DNA of 64,000 nucleotides. It comes from Pseudomonas botevensis (GTDB taxonomy: Bacteria; Pseudomonadota; Gammaproteobacteria; Pseudomonadales; Pseudomonadaceae). Position 1 is the stretch's first letter. Every line of letters begins with the position of its first letter. Made by a program: the position numbers and the translations under genes. Shown here in pieces: positions 27,501-36,731 of the stretch. Under the pieces are notes generated by a model. That model was not told where the DNA came from. It was given only the letters and a program-made list of their open reading frames with translations, and did no database searches. Location: assembly GCF_019145475.1 (NCBI RefSeq), contig NZ_JAHTKI010000001.1, forward strand, positions 372,001-436,000, in the 5' to 3' direction.

Positions 27501-29498
27501 ATGAGCACACTCGCTTATCGAAGGGATATCGACGGCTTGCGCGCAGTCGCAGTGATTGCCGTGGTGCTGTTCCACTTTGGCGTCCCTGGGTTTACCGGCG
27601 GGTTTGTCGGCGTGGACGTGTTTTTCGTGATTTCCGGTTATCTGATCACCTCGATCATCTGGAACCAGCGCCAGGCTGGTCGTTTCAGTTTCGTCGAGTT
27701 CTGGGCGCGCCGGGCGCGACGGATTCTGCCGGCGCTGTTCGCGATGATCGTCGCTGTGCTGGCGGTGGGCTGGTTCCTGCTGGCGCCCAAGGATTACGAA
27801 GAGCTGGGGCGTTCGGTGCGCTATCAGGTGATGTTCGTCTCGAACATCCTGTTCATGCGCCAGGACGGCTATTTCGATGTCGCCTCGGATCTCAAACCGC
27901 TGCTGCACACATGGTCGCTGGCGGTGGAAGAGCAGTTCTACATCATTTTCCCGTTGTTGCTGACCCTGCTGTCGAGCCGCTTGAAACACTGGCGGCTGGC
28001 GCTGTTTGGCGTGTTGCTGCTGTCGTTCGGCCTGAGTGTATGGGCGGTCGGTCAGCATCCGGAAAAGGCCTTCTTCCTGCTGCCGATGCGCGCCTGGGAG
28101 CTGCTGGCCGGTGCGATGCTGGCGATTGCGCCCAAGCACGGCTGGCGACTCAAGCCAATGGCGGCGCAATGGCTGAGCCTGCTCGGCATGGGGCTGATCC
28201 TGCTGGCGGTGTTCGGTTATGACAAGAGCACGCCGTTCCCCGGCGCGGCGGCGTTGCTGCCGGTACTGGGCGTGGTGGCGCTGATTCTGGCCAACGGTCA
28301 TCGCCAGACCTGGGTGGGGCAGTGCTTGAGCAGTCGGCTGATGGTCGGTCTCGGTCTGATTTCCTATTCCTGGTATTTGTGGCACTGGCCGGTGTTCGTG
28401 TTTTCCAGTTACGCGAGCGTCGATGAACCCGGCCTGCTCGACAGCGCAGGGCTGATTCTGCTGACCCTGGTGCTGGGTTACCTGTCGTGGAAGTTCGTCG
28501 AGACGCCGTTTCGCGAGCGGCGCGTGTTCGCCGGACGGCGGCAGATCCTTCTCGCCGGTGCATGCGGTGTGCTGGTGCTCGGCCTGGCCGGGCAGACCCT
28601 GCGCTGGACCGACGGCCTGCCATGGCGCCTGTCCGATCAGGCCCTGCAATACGCCAAGGGGCGCGACTGGCGGCCGGAGCTGATGGCCTGCCTGGCCGAC
28701 GACAAGACCCCCGACGACAAACTGTTCTGCCACTACGGCGCCGACAACCGGCCGTCCCGGGCGCTGGTCTGGGGTGACAGCCACGCCACGGCGCTGATTC
28801 CGGTATTCGATGACGGCGCCAAGGCCCATGGGGTCAGCGTGATTCTGGCCAGTTCTCCCGGTTGCCTGCCGCTGGAGGGCCTTGAGCACGATGCCCGTTG
28901 CGCGCGGTTCAACCAGCGCGTCGAACAGGCGCTCAAGCCGCAAGCCGTCAGTGACGTGGTGCTGGTGGCGCGCTGGAGTCTGTATCTCTATGGCGACGCC
29001 AAGGGTGATCTGGGCCACGCGCTGAGAAAACCCGACGGGCATTACGAGCGCGCCGCCGCCGAGCAGCGTCTGGCCGATGGCCTGCGGGCACGGATCGCGC
29101 AATTGCGCGCGGGCGGGCATCGGGTCTGGCTGGTCAAGGAGGCGCCGCTGCAGGCCTTCAGCCCGCCGTATCGCCTCACGCGGCTGGCGATGCTCGATCG
29201 TCCGGTGGATGACGTCGGTCTGGCGGTCGCCGAGCATCACAAGCGTCAGGCTTTCATCAGCCAGTTGTTCGCGCAACTGGCACAGGACCCGGCGGTGCGG
29301 GTGATCGATCCGGCGCCACGGCTGTGCGATGAAAGCGGTCTGTGCCGCGCCGAACTCAATGGCTACTCGCTGTACACCGATGACAACCATCTCTCGGAAG
29401 TCGGCGCGCGGTTCGTGGCTCCGATCCTCGAGCCGCTGTTTGTTGGCCTGCAGGCCGGGGTGAAGCTTGAAAAAGGTCGGGTGAATGCAGCCAAGTAA
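27501..29498 (+). CDS. Membrane O-acyltransferase with C-terminal SGNH domain (OafA/YrhL type)
   Basis: 665 residues. Residues 1-370 form an acyltransferase-3 domain with about 10-11 membrane segments. It begins YRRDIDGLRAVAVIAVVLFHFG (catalytic His21) and continues with FFVISGYLITSIIW, RRARRILPAL and HTWSLAVEEQFYIIFPLLL. Residues about 420-655 are a periplasmic SGNH hydrolase-like domain with GDSHA (D426, S427, H428) and DDNHLS (D627 or D628, H630). Such fusions O-acetylate surface or periplasmic glycans. The target is unknown; no polysaccharide cluster is nearby. AAGG precedes the ATG. Confidence 0.9.
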   Translation: MSTLAYRRDIDGLRAVAVIAVVLFHFGVPGFTGGFVGVDVFFVISGYLITSIIWNQRQAGRFSFVEFWARRARRILPALFAMIVAVLAVGWFLLAPKDYEELGRSVRYQVMFVSNILFMRQDGYFDVASDLKPLLHTWSLAVEEQFYIIFPLLLTLLSSRLKHWRLALFGVLLLSFGLSVWAVGQHPEKAFFLLPMRAWELLAGAMLAIAPKHGWRLKPMAAQWLSLLGMGLILLAVFGYDKSTPFPGAAALLPVLGVVALILANGHRQTWVGQCLSSRLMVGLGLISYSWYLWHWPVFVFSSYASVDEPGLLDSAGLILLTLVLGYLSWKFVETPFRERRVFAGRRQILLAGACGVLVLGLAGQTLRWTDGLPWRLSDQALQYAKGRDWRPELMACLADDKTPDDKLFCHYGADNRPSRALVWGDSHATALIPVFDDGAKAHGVSVILASSPGCLPLEGLEHDARCARFNQRVEQALKPQAVSDVVLVARWSLYLYGDAKGDLGHALRKPDGHYERAAAEQRLADGLRARIAQLRAGGHRVWLVKEAPLQAFSPPYRLTRLAMLDRPVDDVGLAVAEHHKRQAFISQLFAQLAQDPAVRVIDPAPRLCDESGLCRAELNGYSLYTDDNHLSEVGARFVAPILEPLFVGLQAGVKLEKGRVNAAK

Positions 29499-29567
29499 GC
29501 GCTGACGGGCTGCCAGCAGCCGGCATAGCAGGTAGGATGTACGCCTATTTTGAGGGTGCCATCGTCA

Positions 29568-31034
29568 ATGAAATTCAAGGATCTTCGGGATTTCGTGCAG
29601 CAGCTTGAGCAGCGCGGAGAGTTGAAACGCATCCAGATTCCCGTTTCGCCGGTGCTGGAAATGACCGAGGTGTGCGACCGCACGCTACGGGCCAAAGGCC
29701 CGGCACTGCTGTTCGAGAAGCCGACCGGCTACGACATTCCGGTGCTCGGCAACCTGTTCGGCACCCCTGAGCGTGTCGCCATGGGCATGGGCGCCGAGTC
29801 GGTCAGCGAGCTGCGCGAGATCGGCAAACTGCTGGCCTTCCTCAAGGAGCCGGAGCCACCGAAGGGCTTGAAGGACGCGTGGTCGAAGCTGCCGATCTTC
29901 CGCAAGATCATCGCGATGGCACCGAAAGTGGTCAAAGACGCCCCGTGCCAGGAAGTGGTCATCGAAGGCGATGACGTCGATCTGGCCATGCTGCCGGTGC
30001 AGACCTGCTGGCCGGGCGATGTTGCCCCGCTGATCACCTGGGGCCTGACCGTCACCAAAGGCCCGAACAAGGATCGCCAGAACCTCGGCATCTACCGTCA
30101 GCAAGTGATCGGCCGCAACAAGGTCATCATGCGCTGGCTTAGCCACCGTGGTGGCGCACTGGATTTTCGCGAGTGGTGCGAAAAGCATCCGGGCCAGCCA
30201 TTCCCGGTGTCGGTGGCCCTTGGCGCCGATCCGGCAACCATTCTCGGCGCGGTCACGCCGGTGCCGGACAGCCTCTCCGAATACGCTTTTGCCGGGCTGC
30301 TGCGCGATAGCCGCACGGAGCTGGTGAAGTGCCGTGGCAACGACCTGCAAGTGCCGGCCACCGCCGAAATCATCCTCGAAGGCGTGATCCATCCGGGCGA
30401 GATGGCCGACGAAGGTCCGTACGGCGACCACACCGGTTACTACAACGAAGTCGACAGCTTCCCGGTGTTCACCGTCGAGCGCATCACCCACCGGATCAAA
30501 CCGATCTACCACAGCACCTACACCGGGCGTCCGCCGGATGAGCCGGCGATCCTCGGCGTGGCGCTGAACGAAGTGTTCGTGCCGATCCTGCAGAAGCAGT
30601 TCCCGGAAATCACCGACTTCTACTTGCCGCCGGAAGGCTGCTCGTACCGCATGGCCGTGGTGACGATGAAGAAGTCGTATCCGGGGCATGCCAAGCGCGT
30701 GATGCTCGGTGTCTGGTCGTTTTTGCGACAGTTCATGTACACCAAGTTCGTTATCGTCACCGACGACGATATCAACGCCCGGGACTGGAACGACGTGATC
30801 TGGGCCATCACCACGCGCATGGACCCCAAGCGCGACACGGTGATGATCGACAACACGCCGATCGACTACCTCGACTTCGCTTCGCCGGTTTCCGGACTTG
30901 GCTCGAAAATGGGCCTGGATGCCACCCACAAGTGGCCGGGCGAAACCACTCGCGAATGGGGCCGCGTGATCGTCAAGGACGACGCCGTCACCCAGCGGAT
31001 CGATGCCATCTGGAATCAGTTAGGAATAGATTGA
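29568..31034 (+). CDS. ubiD: 3-octaprenyl-4-hydroxybenzoate decarboxylase UbiD
   Basis: 488 residues from ATG 29568 (GAGGGT upstream; the ATG 18 bases earlier is rejected). It catalyses the prenyl-FMN-dependent decarboxylation in ubiquinone synthesis. Visible blocks are [41 protein letters not shown] (cofactor pocket), the Glu-bearing [27 protein letters not shown], and [13 protein letters not shown] near the end. Its stop overlaps the ATG of the downstream ferredoxin-reductase gene (TGATG). Confidence 0.96.
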   Translation: MKFKDLRDFVQQLEQRGELKRIQIPVSPVLEMTEVCDRTLRAKGPALLFEKPTGYDIPVLGNLFGTPERVAMGMGAESVSELREIGKLLAFLKEPEPPKGLKDAWSKLPIFRKIIAMAPKVVKDAPCQEVVIEGDDVDLAMLPVQTCWPGDVAPLITWGLTVTKGPNKDRQNLGIYRQQVIGRNKVIMRWLSHRGGALDFREWCEKHPGQPFPVSVALGADPATILGAVTPVPDSLSEYAFAGLLRDSRTELVKCRGNDLQVPATAEIILEGVIHPGEMADEGPYGDHTGYYNEVDSFPVFTVERITHRIKPIYHSTYTGRPPDEPAILGVALNEVFVPILQKQFPEITDFYLPPEGCSYRMAVVTMKKSYPGHAKRVMLGVWSFLRQFMYTKFVIVTDDDINARDWNDVIWAITTRMDPKRDTVMIDNTPIDYLDFASPVSGLGSKMGLDATHKWPGETTREWGRVIVKDDAVTQRIDAIWNQLGID

Positions 31035-32002
31035 TGCGTGTAACCCTGCAGCCCTCCGGAGCGGTGCTTGAGATACGGCCCGGAGAGCGGATTCTCGATG
31101 GTGCGCGGCGCCTGGGCTACGAATGCCCGCAAAGCTGCCGCAATGGCAATTGCCATGTGTGTGCGGCGCTGCTGGTGGAAGGCCGGGTCGAACAGTCCGG
31201 CAAGGTGCATGACCACGGCGAGTTCTACACTTGCATAGCCGAGCCGCTGGAAGACTGCATCGTGCTGTGGGATGGCGTGCTCGCGCTGGGAGAACTGCCG
31301 GTGCGCAGCCTGTCGTGTCAGGTCATCGAATGCCGGGACGTCGGCGGCGATACCTGGCGCGTGCGTCTGCGGGCGCCGGCGGGCAAGCCGCCGCGTTATC
31401 ACGCCGGTCAGTACTTGATGATCGAGCGCGAGAGCGGTGAGAAATCGGCGTTCTCCATGGCCTCGGCGCCGCACGGCGGGCGTGACCTGGAAATCCATGT
31501 GCTGGCGCGCGAATCCAGTGCGCTGAACCTGATCCGGCAATTGCAGCGCAACCCGCTGGTGCGGGTCGAGCTGCCATTCGGCGACACCCATCTTGCGGAA
31601 CTGCCGGACGGGCCGCTGGTGTTGATCGCGGCCGGCACCGGCATGGGGCAGATTCACAGTCTGATCGAGCATTGCCGTGCAGCCGGCTTCAAACATCCGG
31701 TGCATCTGTACTGGGGCGTGCGGCGGCCGGAAGATTTCTACCAGATCGAACATTGGGACGAATGGCTGAAGTTGCCCAATCTGTACCTGCACAAAGTGGT
31801 CAGCGATCAGTGCGGCTGGGAAGGGCGCTGCGGGATGTTGCACGAAGCGGTGTGCGAGGATTTCCCCGATCTCAAGCCCCTGCACGTCTACGCCAGCGGC
31901 TCGCCGGCCATGGTCTATGGCACCCTGGATGCGCTGGTGGAAGCGGGCATGGATGCGCATCAGATGCGCGCCGATGTGTTCGCGTACGCGCCGCGCTCTT
32001 GA
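31034..32002 (+). CDS. Ferredoxin-fused flavin reductase (annotated as CDP-6-deoxy-delta-3,4-glucoseen reductase)
   Basis: 322 residues. The N-terminal plant-type 2Fe-2S domain has the motif SCRNGNCHVC, a further Cys in YTCIAEP and an earlier Cys in ECPQ. It is followed by an FNR-like FAD domain (YHAGQYLMIE, FSMAS) and an NAD(P)-binding domain (LIAAGTGMGQIHSLIEH, YWGVRRPEDFY, VYASGSPAMV). The start overlaps the ubiD stop. In E. coli ubiD is paired with the flavin reductase gene fre; this protein may likewise supply reduced flavin for the prenyl-FMN route, although sugar-deoxygenation enzymes share its architecture. The sugar name is a family label, not evidence. Confidence 0.88.
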   Translation: MRVTLQPSGAVLEIRPGERILDGARRLGYECPQSCRNGNCHVCAALLVEGRVEQSGKVHDHGEFYTCIAEPLEDCIVLWDGVLALGELPVRSLSCQVIECRDVGGDTWRVRLRAPAGKPPRYHAGQYLMIERESGEKSAFSMASAPHGGRDLEIHVLARESSALNLIRQLQRNPLVRVELPFGDTHLAELPDGPLVLIAAGTGMGQIHSLIEHCRAAGFKHPVHLYWGVRRPEDFYQIEHWDEWLKLPNLYLHKVVSDQCGWEGRCGMLHEAVCEDFPDLKPLHVYASGSPAMVYGTLDALVEAGMDAHQMRADVFAYAPRS

Positions 32003-32016
32003 GCCGCGCTCTTGAG

Positions 32017-32190
32017 TCGTTATAACTCTCTATATAGCCGATCGGTATTTATGTAATTGCATAAATATCGGTAGGTTATATATCAATCAGGCAATTATTA
32101 AGAAGCGTGCCACGGCATTTAAAATGCCTTAAAAGATATGTGCCTTATTGTTACAGCGGTGCGTTCTATTAAGTAATTCTTCACCCGCGG
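32017..32190. other. AT-rich island with palindromes between the flavin reductase and chaC
   Basis: A stretch markedly richer in A and T than its surroundings. It contains a dyad TCGGTATTTATG-TAATTG-CATAAATATCGGT (32042-32072, one mismatch) and a near-perfect palindrome GGCATTTAAAATGCC (32114-32128). No open reading frame, tRNA or known element was recognised. It may hold the chaC promoter and an operator, or be a nucleoid-protein site. Confidence 0.5.
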
Positions 32191-32210
32191 GGAGCTGAAC
32201 GCTATTCGCC

Positions 32211-32879
32211 ATGAGTGCCATCGAAAACACTTTTCTGAACCTGGCTTACCCTCCAAGGCTTGATCTCGGGGCGCAGCTGACCCACGAACAACTTCTCGCT
32301 TCCATGCAATCGACCATGGCGCGCCACAAGGGCGGGCCGGTGTGGCTGTTCGCCTACGGATCGTTGATCTGGCGCCCGGAATGCACGGCGGTGGAGCGGG
32401 TGCGCGGTCGGGTGCATGGCTATCATCGCGGCTTGTACCTGTGGTCCCACGAGCACCGGGGTACGCCGGAAATGCCGGGGCTGGTGTTCGGTCTGGATCG
32501 TGGCGGTTCATGCAGCGGGTTCGCCTACCGCCTGCCGGAAGACAATCTCGACAGCGCGCTGTACGCCTTGTGGAAGCGCGAAATGCCAGTGCCGTCCTAT
32601 CGGCCACACTGGCTCAACTGCCGTCTCGAAGATGGCAGCCAGGTTCAGGCTTTGGGATTTGTCCTGGAGCGGCACCTGCCCAGCTATGCCGGCAACTTGC
32701 CGGATCATGTGCTGAGCCAGGTGTTCGAAAGCGCTTGCGGGCGTTACGGCACGACGCGCGACTATGTCGAGCAGACCGCCCACGCCCTGCGCAGCCACGC
32801 CATGCCAGACCGGAATCTGGAGGCGCGGCTCAAGCGCTGTAAATCAAAAGCCGATCAGGCGATCGCTTCGCGGCTCTGA
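32211..32879 (+). CDS. chaC: ChaC-family gamma-glutamylcyclotransferase
   Basis: 222 residues. The substrate loop [12 protein letters not shown] (YGSL) near residue 45 and [33 protein letters not shown] are diagnostic of ChaC. The catalytic Glu lies in the following segment (WKREM). It cleaves glutathione to 5-oxoproline and Cys-Gly. Its ribosome-binding site (GGGGAG) is rather far from the ATG. The last 25 bases overlap glpT on the other strand. Confidence 0.9.
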   Translation: MSAIENTFLNLAYPPRLDLGAQLTHEQLLASMQSTMARHKGGPVWLFAYGSLIWRPECTAVERVRGRVHGYHRGLYLWSHEHRGTPEMPGLVFGLDRGGSCSGFAYRLPEDNLDSALYALWKREMPVPSYRPHWLNCRLEDGSQVQALGFVLERHLPSYAGNLPDHVLSQVFESACGRYGTTRDYVEQTAHALRSHAMPDRNLEARLKRCKSKADQAIASRL

Positions 32880-34204
32880 CTGGCAGCTTGCTTGTGCATC
32901 AGGGTCGGGGCCAGGAAGGCCATCGACAGCAGGCAAGCGCCTACCAACAGCACGAAACCGCCGTCCCAGCCGAAGTGGTCGACGGTGTAACCCATCGCCG
33001 CGCTCGCCGCGACTGAACCACCCAGATACCCGAACAGGCCGGTGAAACCCGCCGCAGTGCCGGCAGCTTTCTTCGGTGCCAGTTCCAGCGCCTGCAGGCC
33101 GATCAGCATCACCGGGCCGTAGATCAGGAAGCCGATGGAGAACAGCGCGATCATGTCGACGGTCGGGTTGCCGGCCGGGTTCAGCCAGTAGACCAGGGTC
33201 GCCACGGTCACCAGCGCCATGAACACCATGCCGGTCAGGCCACGGTTGCCACGGAAGATCTTGTCCGACATCCAGCCGCACAGCAGCGTGCCCGGAATGC
33301 CTGCCCACTCATAGAAGAAATAGGCCCACGAAGTCTTGTCGACGTCGAAGTGCTTGGCTTCCTTGAGGTAGGTCGGCGCCCAGTCCAGCACGCCGTAGCG
33401 CAGCAGGTAGACGAAGACGTTGGCCAAGGCGATGTACCAGAGCATTTTGTTGCGCAGCACGTATTTGACGAAGATTTCCTTGGCGCTGAATTCGTCTTCG
33501 TGGCTGGCGTCGTAGCCTTCCGGGTAGTCGTCCTTGTACTTCTCGATCGGCGGCAGGCCGACCGATTGTGGGGTGTCGCGCATGGTGATGAAGGCAAACG
33601 CCGCCACCGCCAGGGCGACCGCCGCCGGCACGTAGAACGCCGCGTGCCAGTCGTTGAACAGGCCCATGCCGAGCAGGAACAGCGGGCCGATCAGACCGCC
33701 GCCGACGTTATGCGCCACGTTCCACACCGACACCACGCCGCCACGTTCTTTCTGCGACCACCAGTGGACCATGGTGCGACCGCTCGGCGGCCAGCCCATG
33801 CCCTGGGCCCAGCCGTTGATGAACAGCAGGATGAACATCATGGTCACACTGGACGTGGCCCATGGCGCGAAACCGAAAATGAACATCACCCCGGCCGATA
33901 CCAGCAGACCGAATGGCAGGAAGTAACGCGGGTTGGAACGGTCGGACACCAGGCCCATCAGGAACTTGGACAGACCGTAGGCGATGGCGATGGCCGACAT
34001 CGCCAGACCCAGGTCGCCACGGCTGTAGCCCTCGTCGATCAGGTACGGCATGGCCAGGGAGAAGTTCTTGCGCAGCAGGTAGTAACCCGCATAACCAAAG
34101 AAGATACCGGCGAAGATCTGCCAGCGCAGGCGTCGGTAGGTGCTGTCTATTTTTTCTTCAGGCAGGGGAGCCTGATGTGCGGCAGGTCGAAAGAAAGCAA
34201 ACAT
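32855..34204 (-). CDS. glpT: Glycerol-3-phosphate:phosphate antiporter GlpT
   Basis: 449 residues, twelve membrane segments, major-facilitator superfamily (organophosphate:Pi antiporter). The N-terminal [49 protein letters not shown] and [22 protein letters not shown] match GlpT. The conserved Arg pair that binds the phosphate group lies in YYLLRKNF and the later membrane segment 7 region. It takes up glycerol-3-phosphate and also fosfomycin. A GlpR-like operator lies about 50 bases upstream. Confidence 0.95.
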   Translation of the reverse strand: MFAFFRPAAHQAPLPEEKIDSTYRRLRWQIFAGIFFGYAGYYLLRKNFSLAMPYLIDEGYSRGDLGLAMSAIAIAYGLSKFLMGLVSDRSNPRYFLPFGLLVSAGVMFIFGFAPWATSSVTMMFILLFINGWAQGMGWPPSGRTMVHWWSQKERGGVVSVWNVAHNVGGGLIGPLFLLGMGLFNDWHAAFYVPAAVALAVAAFAFITMRDTPQSVGLPPIEKYKDDYPEGYDASHEDEFSAKEIFVKYVLRNKMLWYIALANVFVYLLRYGVLDWAPTYLKEAKHFDVDKTSWAYFFYEWAGIPGTLLCGWMSDKIFRGNRGLTGMVFMALVTVATLVYWLNPAGNPTVDMIALFSIGFLIYGPVMLIGLQALELAPKKAAGTAAGFTGLFGYLGGSVAASAAMGYTVDHFGWDGGFVLLVGACLLSMAFLAPTLMHKQAASQSREAIA

Positions 34205-34253
34205 TCAAGAGCTCCAGATTTCTTGTTTTGACTGCGGATGCGAATGTTACAGT

Positions 34254-34265
34254 TTCGTTACCGAA
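34254..34265. promoter_or_regulatory. Putative GlpR operator upstream of glpT
   Basis: TTCGTTACCGAA matches the core of the E. coli GlpR consensus (TTCGWTAWCGAA) at 11 of 12 positions and is flanked by further symmetric T and A. A second site-like half (GAACAT, 34326-34331) lies upstream. The distance to the glpT ATG suits a repressor site. Confidence 0.55.
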
Positions 34266-34398
34266 AATAGCACCGCTTCCCATCGGCAAAACAGCGGAAA
34301 TGTTGGAAGTCGAGCGTTCCTTTATGAACATGTCGCTCAGATGTAAGAGCAGGACGTTGTGGGAAACATTACATATCTGCGTGGAAAGGAGCAGGAGC

Positions 34399-34432
34399 GC
34401 GATCCGGACCCTTGTGCAGGAGTCCGGATCGC
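34399..34432. terminator. Stem-loop at the end of the quinone reductase gene
   Basis: GCGATCCGGAC and GTCCGGATCGC form an 11-bp perfect stem around 12 bases, just past the stop at 34442. No T run follows on the minus strand, so termination is likely but not certain. Confidence 0.55.
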
Positions 34433-34441
34433 CCGTCCGAT

Positions 34442-35419
34442 TCAGCGCACCTGCACCACCACCTTGCCCACAGCCTTGCGCTGTCCGAGATCGTTGATCG
34501 CCTGGGCTGCGTTGCTCAGCGGATACACCTGCGACACCAGCGGTTTCAGCTTGCCCTCGGCGAACCAGCCGAACAGTTGCTGGAAGTTCGCCGCGTTGTC
34601 CTGAGGCTGACGCTGGGCGAACGAACCCCAGAATACGCCGAGGACCGCCGCCCCCTTGAGCAGGGCGAGGTTGACCGGCAGCTCGGGAATCCGCCCGCTG
34701 GCGAAACCGACCACCAGCAGGCGGCCGTTCCAGGCGATGGCACGGATGGCCTGGTCGAACAGGTCGCCGCCGACCGGGTCGTAGATCACATCGGCGCCCT
34801 GGCCGTCGGTGAGGCGTTTGATTTCGTCCTTGAGGCTGGTTTCGCTGTAGTTGATCAGTTCGTCGGCGCCGGCCGCCTTGGCTACCGCGAGTTTTTCCGC
34901 GCTGCTGGCGGCGGCGATCACCCGGGCGCCCATGGCTTTGCCGATTTCCACCGCCGCCAGGCCAACGCCGCCGGACGCACCCAATACCAGCAGGGTTTCA
35001 CCCGGCTGCAGGTTGCCGCGTTGTTTGAGGGCGTGCATCGACGTGCCGTAGGTCATGCTGAACGCGGCGGCGGTGTTGAAATCCATCGATGGTGGAATCG
35101 GCAGCACGTTGTAGCCCGGCACCGCGACCTGCTCGGCGAAGCTGCCCCAGCCCGTCAGGGCCATGACCCGGTCGCCGACTTTCAGATGGCTGATCTTTTC
35201 GCCCACCGCGCCGACCACGCCGGCCGCTTCACCACCCGGGGAAAACGGGAAGGGTGGCTTGAACTGGTATTTGCCCTCGATGATCAGCGTGTCGGGAAAG
35301 TTGACCCCGGCAGCGTGAACCTCCAGCAGGATTTCGTTCTTCTTCGCGACAGGACTGGCGACGTCTTCCAGCACCAGCGATTCGGCAGGGCCGAAGGCTT
35401 TGCACAGCACGGCTTTCAT
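34442..35419 (-). CDS. NADPH:quinone oxidoreductase family protein (zinc-free MDR)
   Basis: 325 residues from the ATG at 35419 (AAAGGA upstream; the 30-codon extension is discarded). It is a medium-chain dehydrogenase/reductase with the quinone oxidoreductase pattern: MKAVLCKAFGPAESL, AAGVNFPDTLIIEGKYQFKPPFPF, the GGEAAGVV loop and the Rossmann motif LVLGASGGVGLAAVEIGKAMGA. Zinc ligands are absent. It is probably a cytosolic NADPH-dependent quinone or enone reductase; the substrate is not defined by sequence. Confidence 0.9.
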   Translation of the reverse strand: MKAVLCKAFGPAESLVLEDVASPVAKKNEILLEVHAAGVNFPDTLIIEGKYQFKPPFPFSPGGEAAGVVGAVGEKISHLKVGDRVMALTGWGSFAEQVAVPGYNVLPIPPSMDFNTAAAFSMTYGTSMHALKQRGNLQPGETLLVLGASGGVGLAAVEIGKAMGARVIAAASSAEKLAVAKAAGADELINYSETSLKDEIKRLTDGQGADVIYDPVGGDLFDQAIRAIAWNGRLLVVGFASGRIPELPVNLALLKGAAVLGVFWGSFAQRQPQDNAANFQQLFGWFAEGKLKPLVSQVYPLSNAAQAINDLGQRKAVGKVVVQVR

Positions 35420-35569
35420 CAGGGCTATTCCTTTGGGAGTGATGGCCGATAAGTGTAGGTGTGGCGGTCGACCGGTCAACGAGCATGCCCGGGCCTGATA
35501 GTCAGCCATAAGCTTGTGCTTGCGCGGCGGGTCGTTATGCTAGGCCGCAAACCGGATAAGGAGCGAATT

Positions 35570-35977
35570 GTGAAAGCGTGGATCATGTTGTTGCTGGCCC
35601 TGTCTCTGCCTGTGGCAGCGCTGGCCGAAGAAGCCAAAGAAGGCGAGGCGCCGAAGGTCAACTACATCTCTCTGAGCCCGCCGTTCGTGGGCAACTACGG
35701 GTTGGACGGCACACCGAAACTCAAGGTCTACAAGGCCGACGTGGCGTTGCGCGTGACGGGCGACGAGGCGACCAAACTGGTCAAGGCCAACGAGCCGCTG
35801 ATTCGCAATCAACTGGTGGCGCTGTTCGCCCAGCAGACCACCGAGACCATGAACAGTGTCGAAGCCAAGGAAAAACTGCGTCAGGAAGCCTTGAAGCAGA
35901 CCCAGCAAGTGATGAATGACGAAACCGGCAAACCGGTGGTCGAGGATCTGTTGTTCAACAACCTGATCATTCAGTAA
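35570..35977 (+). CDS. Secreted FliL-like protein
   Basis: 135 residues from a GTG with AAGGAG upstream. A signal sequence (VKAWIMLLLALSLPVAALA) replaces the usual N-terminal anchor of flagellar FliL. The rest resembles the FliL periplasmic domain: YISLSPPFVGNY, LKVYKADVALRV, ANEPLIRNQLVALFAQQT and VEDLLFNNLIIQ at the C-terminus. No flagellar gene is nearby. Pseudomonas genomes carry this gene in addition to the flagellar fliL. A stomatin-like periplasmic role is possible, but function is unknown. Confidence 0.78.
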   Translation: MKAWIMLLLALSLPVAALAEEAKEGEAPKVNYISLSPPFVGNYGLDGTPKLKVYKADVALRVTGDEATKLVKANEPLIRNQLVALFAQQTTETMNSVEAKEKLRQEALKQTQQVMNDETGKPVVEDLLFNNLIIQ

Positions 35978-36003
35978 GGCTTCTGCTGTCCGGGCGAGCC
36001 CAT

Positions 36004-36055
36004 TTGCGAGCAAGCCCGCTCTCACCGGTTGTTGTGGGAGCGGGCTTGCTCGCGA
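36004..36055. repeat. Inverted pair of REP sequences (REPIN)
   Basis: TTGCGAGCAAGCCCGCTCTCAC and GTGGGAGCGGGCTTGCTCGC form a long hairpin between the convergent FliL-like and EVE genes. Same family as 12881-12943. Confidence 0.9.
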
Positions 36056-36081
36056 AAGCCTTCTTTCGCCCAGACCATGGC

Positions 36082-36534
36082 TCAGGGTTTGAGGGCAATC
36101 ACCGTTGCCCATTGCTCCGGTGTCACCGGCATCACCGACAGCCGCGAACCCTTCTGCACCAGGGGCATCTCGGCCAGTGCGGTCTGCTGTTTCAGGTAAT
36201 CAAGCTTCAAAACCCGCGCAAACGTCTCGACGTGGCCGACATCGATGGCGCTCCAGGCGTTTTTCTCCGCCGTGGCCTTGGGGTCGAAGTAATGATTCTC
36301 CGGCTCCAGTGCCGTCGGATCCGGATACGCCGCTTCGACGATCCGGCCGATGCCGGCGATTCCTGGCTCCGGGCAACTGGAGTGATAGAAAAAGAATTCG
36401 TCCCCCACCGCCATCGCCCGCAGGAAATTGCGCGCCTGATAGTTGCGCACGCCGTCCCAGCGCGCCTTGCCGAGCTTTTCCAGGCCTTTGATCGAGAGTT
36501 CGTCGGGCTCGGATTTCATCAGCCAGTAGGCCAT
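36082..36534 (-). CDS. EVE domain-containing protein
   Basis: 150 residues, one complete EVE domain (PUA-like fold). AYWLMKSEPDELSIKGLEK, WDGVRNYQARNFLRAMAVGDEFFFYHS and GIAGIGRIVEAAYPD show the conserved aromatic cage that recognises modified bases. Family members are thought to bind modified DNA or RNA, and some accompany restriction systems; none is seen here. GAGGAG precedes the ATG. Confidence 0.93.
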   Translation of the reverse strand: MAYWLMKSEPDELSIKGLEKLGKARWDGVRNYQARNFLRAMAVGDEFFFYHSSCPEPGIAGIGRIVEAAYPDPTALEPENHYFDPKATAEKNAWSAIDVGHVETFARVLKLDYLKQQTALAEMPLVQKGSRLSVMPVTPEQWATVIALKP

Positions 36535-36731
36535 GGTTTTTGCTCCTCGCGGGGTGGTTGGGCAAGTTGTCGGGCAATTTTATGACAAACCGACGGTCGG
36601 TTGGCGCCAGCATTTGCGCGTTGGGTCACGTTGCCGCAAAATGCCGGCCTTTATTGCTTGACGCTGCTGCACGGCCTACGAATGGAAACCGCTGCTGTCA
36701 TCGTGATGATGTGCCTTGAGGGGGGCAATCG

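Noticed and set aside
27405..29390. 661-codon minus-strand open frame opposite the acyltransferase
   Set aside because: Shadow frame; the plus-strand protein has membrane and SGNH motifs and a ribosome-binding site.
27480..29500. O-antigen or exopolysaccharide cluster around the acyltransferase
   Set aside because: Neighbours are rho and ubiD; no glycosyltransferase or sugar-nucleotide gene is present, so only a lone acyltransferase is called.
34240..34265. PhoB site upstream of glpT (GTTAC repeats at 11-base phase)
   Set aside because: The half-sites do not match CTGTCAT well and are oriented away from glpT; the overlapping GlpR-type palindrome fits better.
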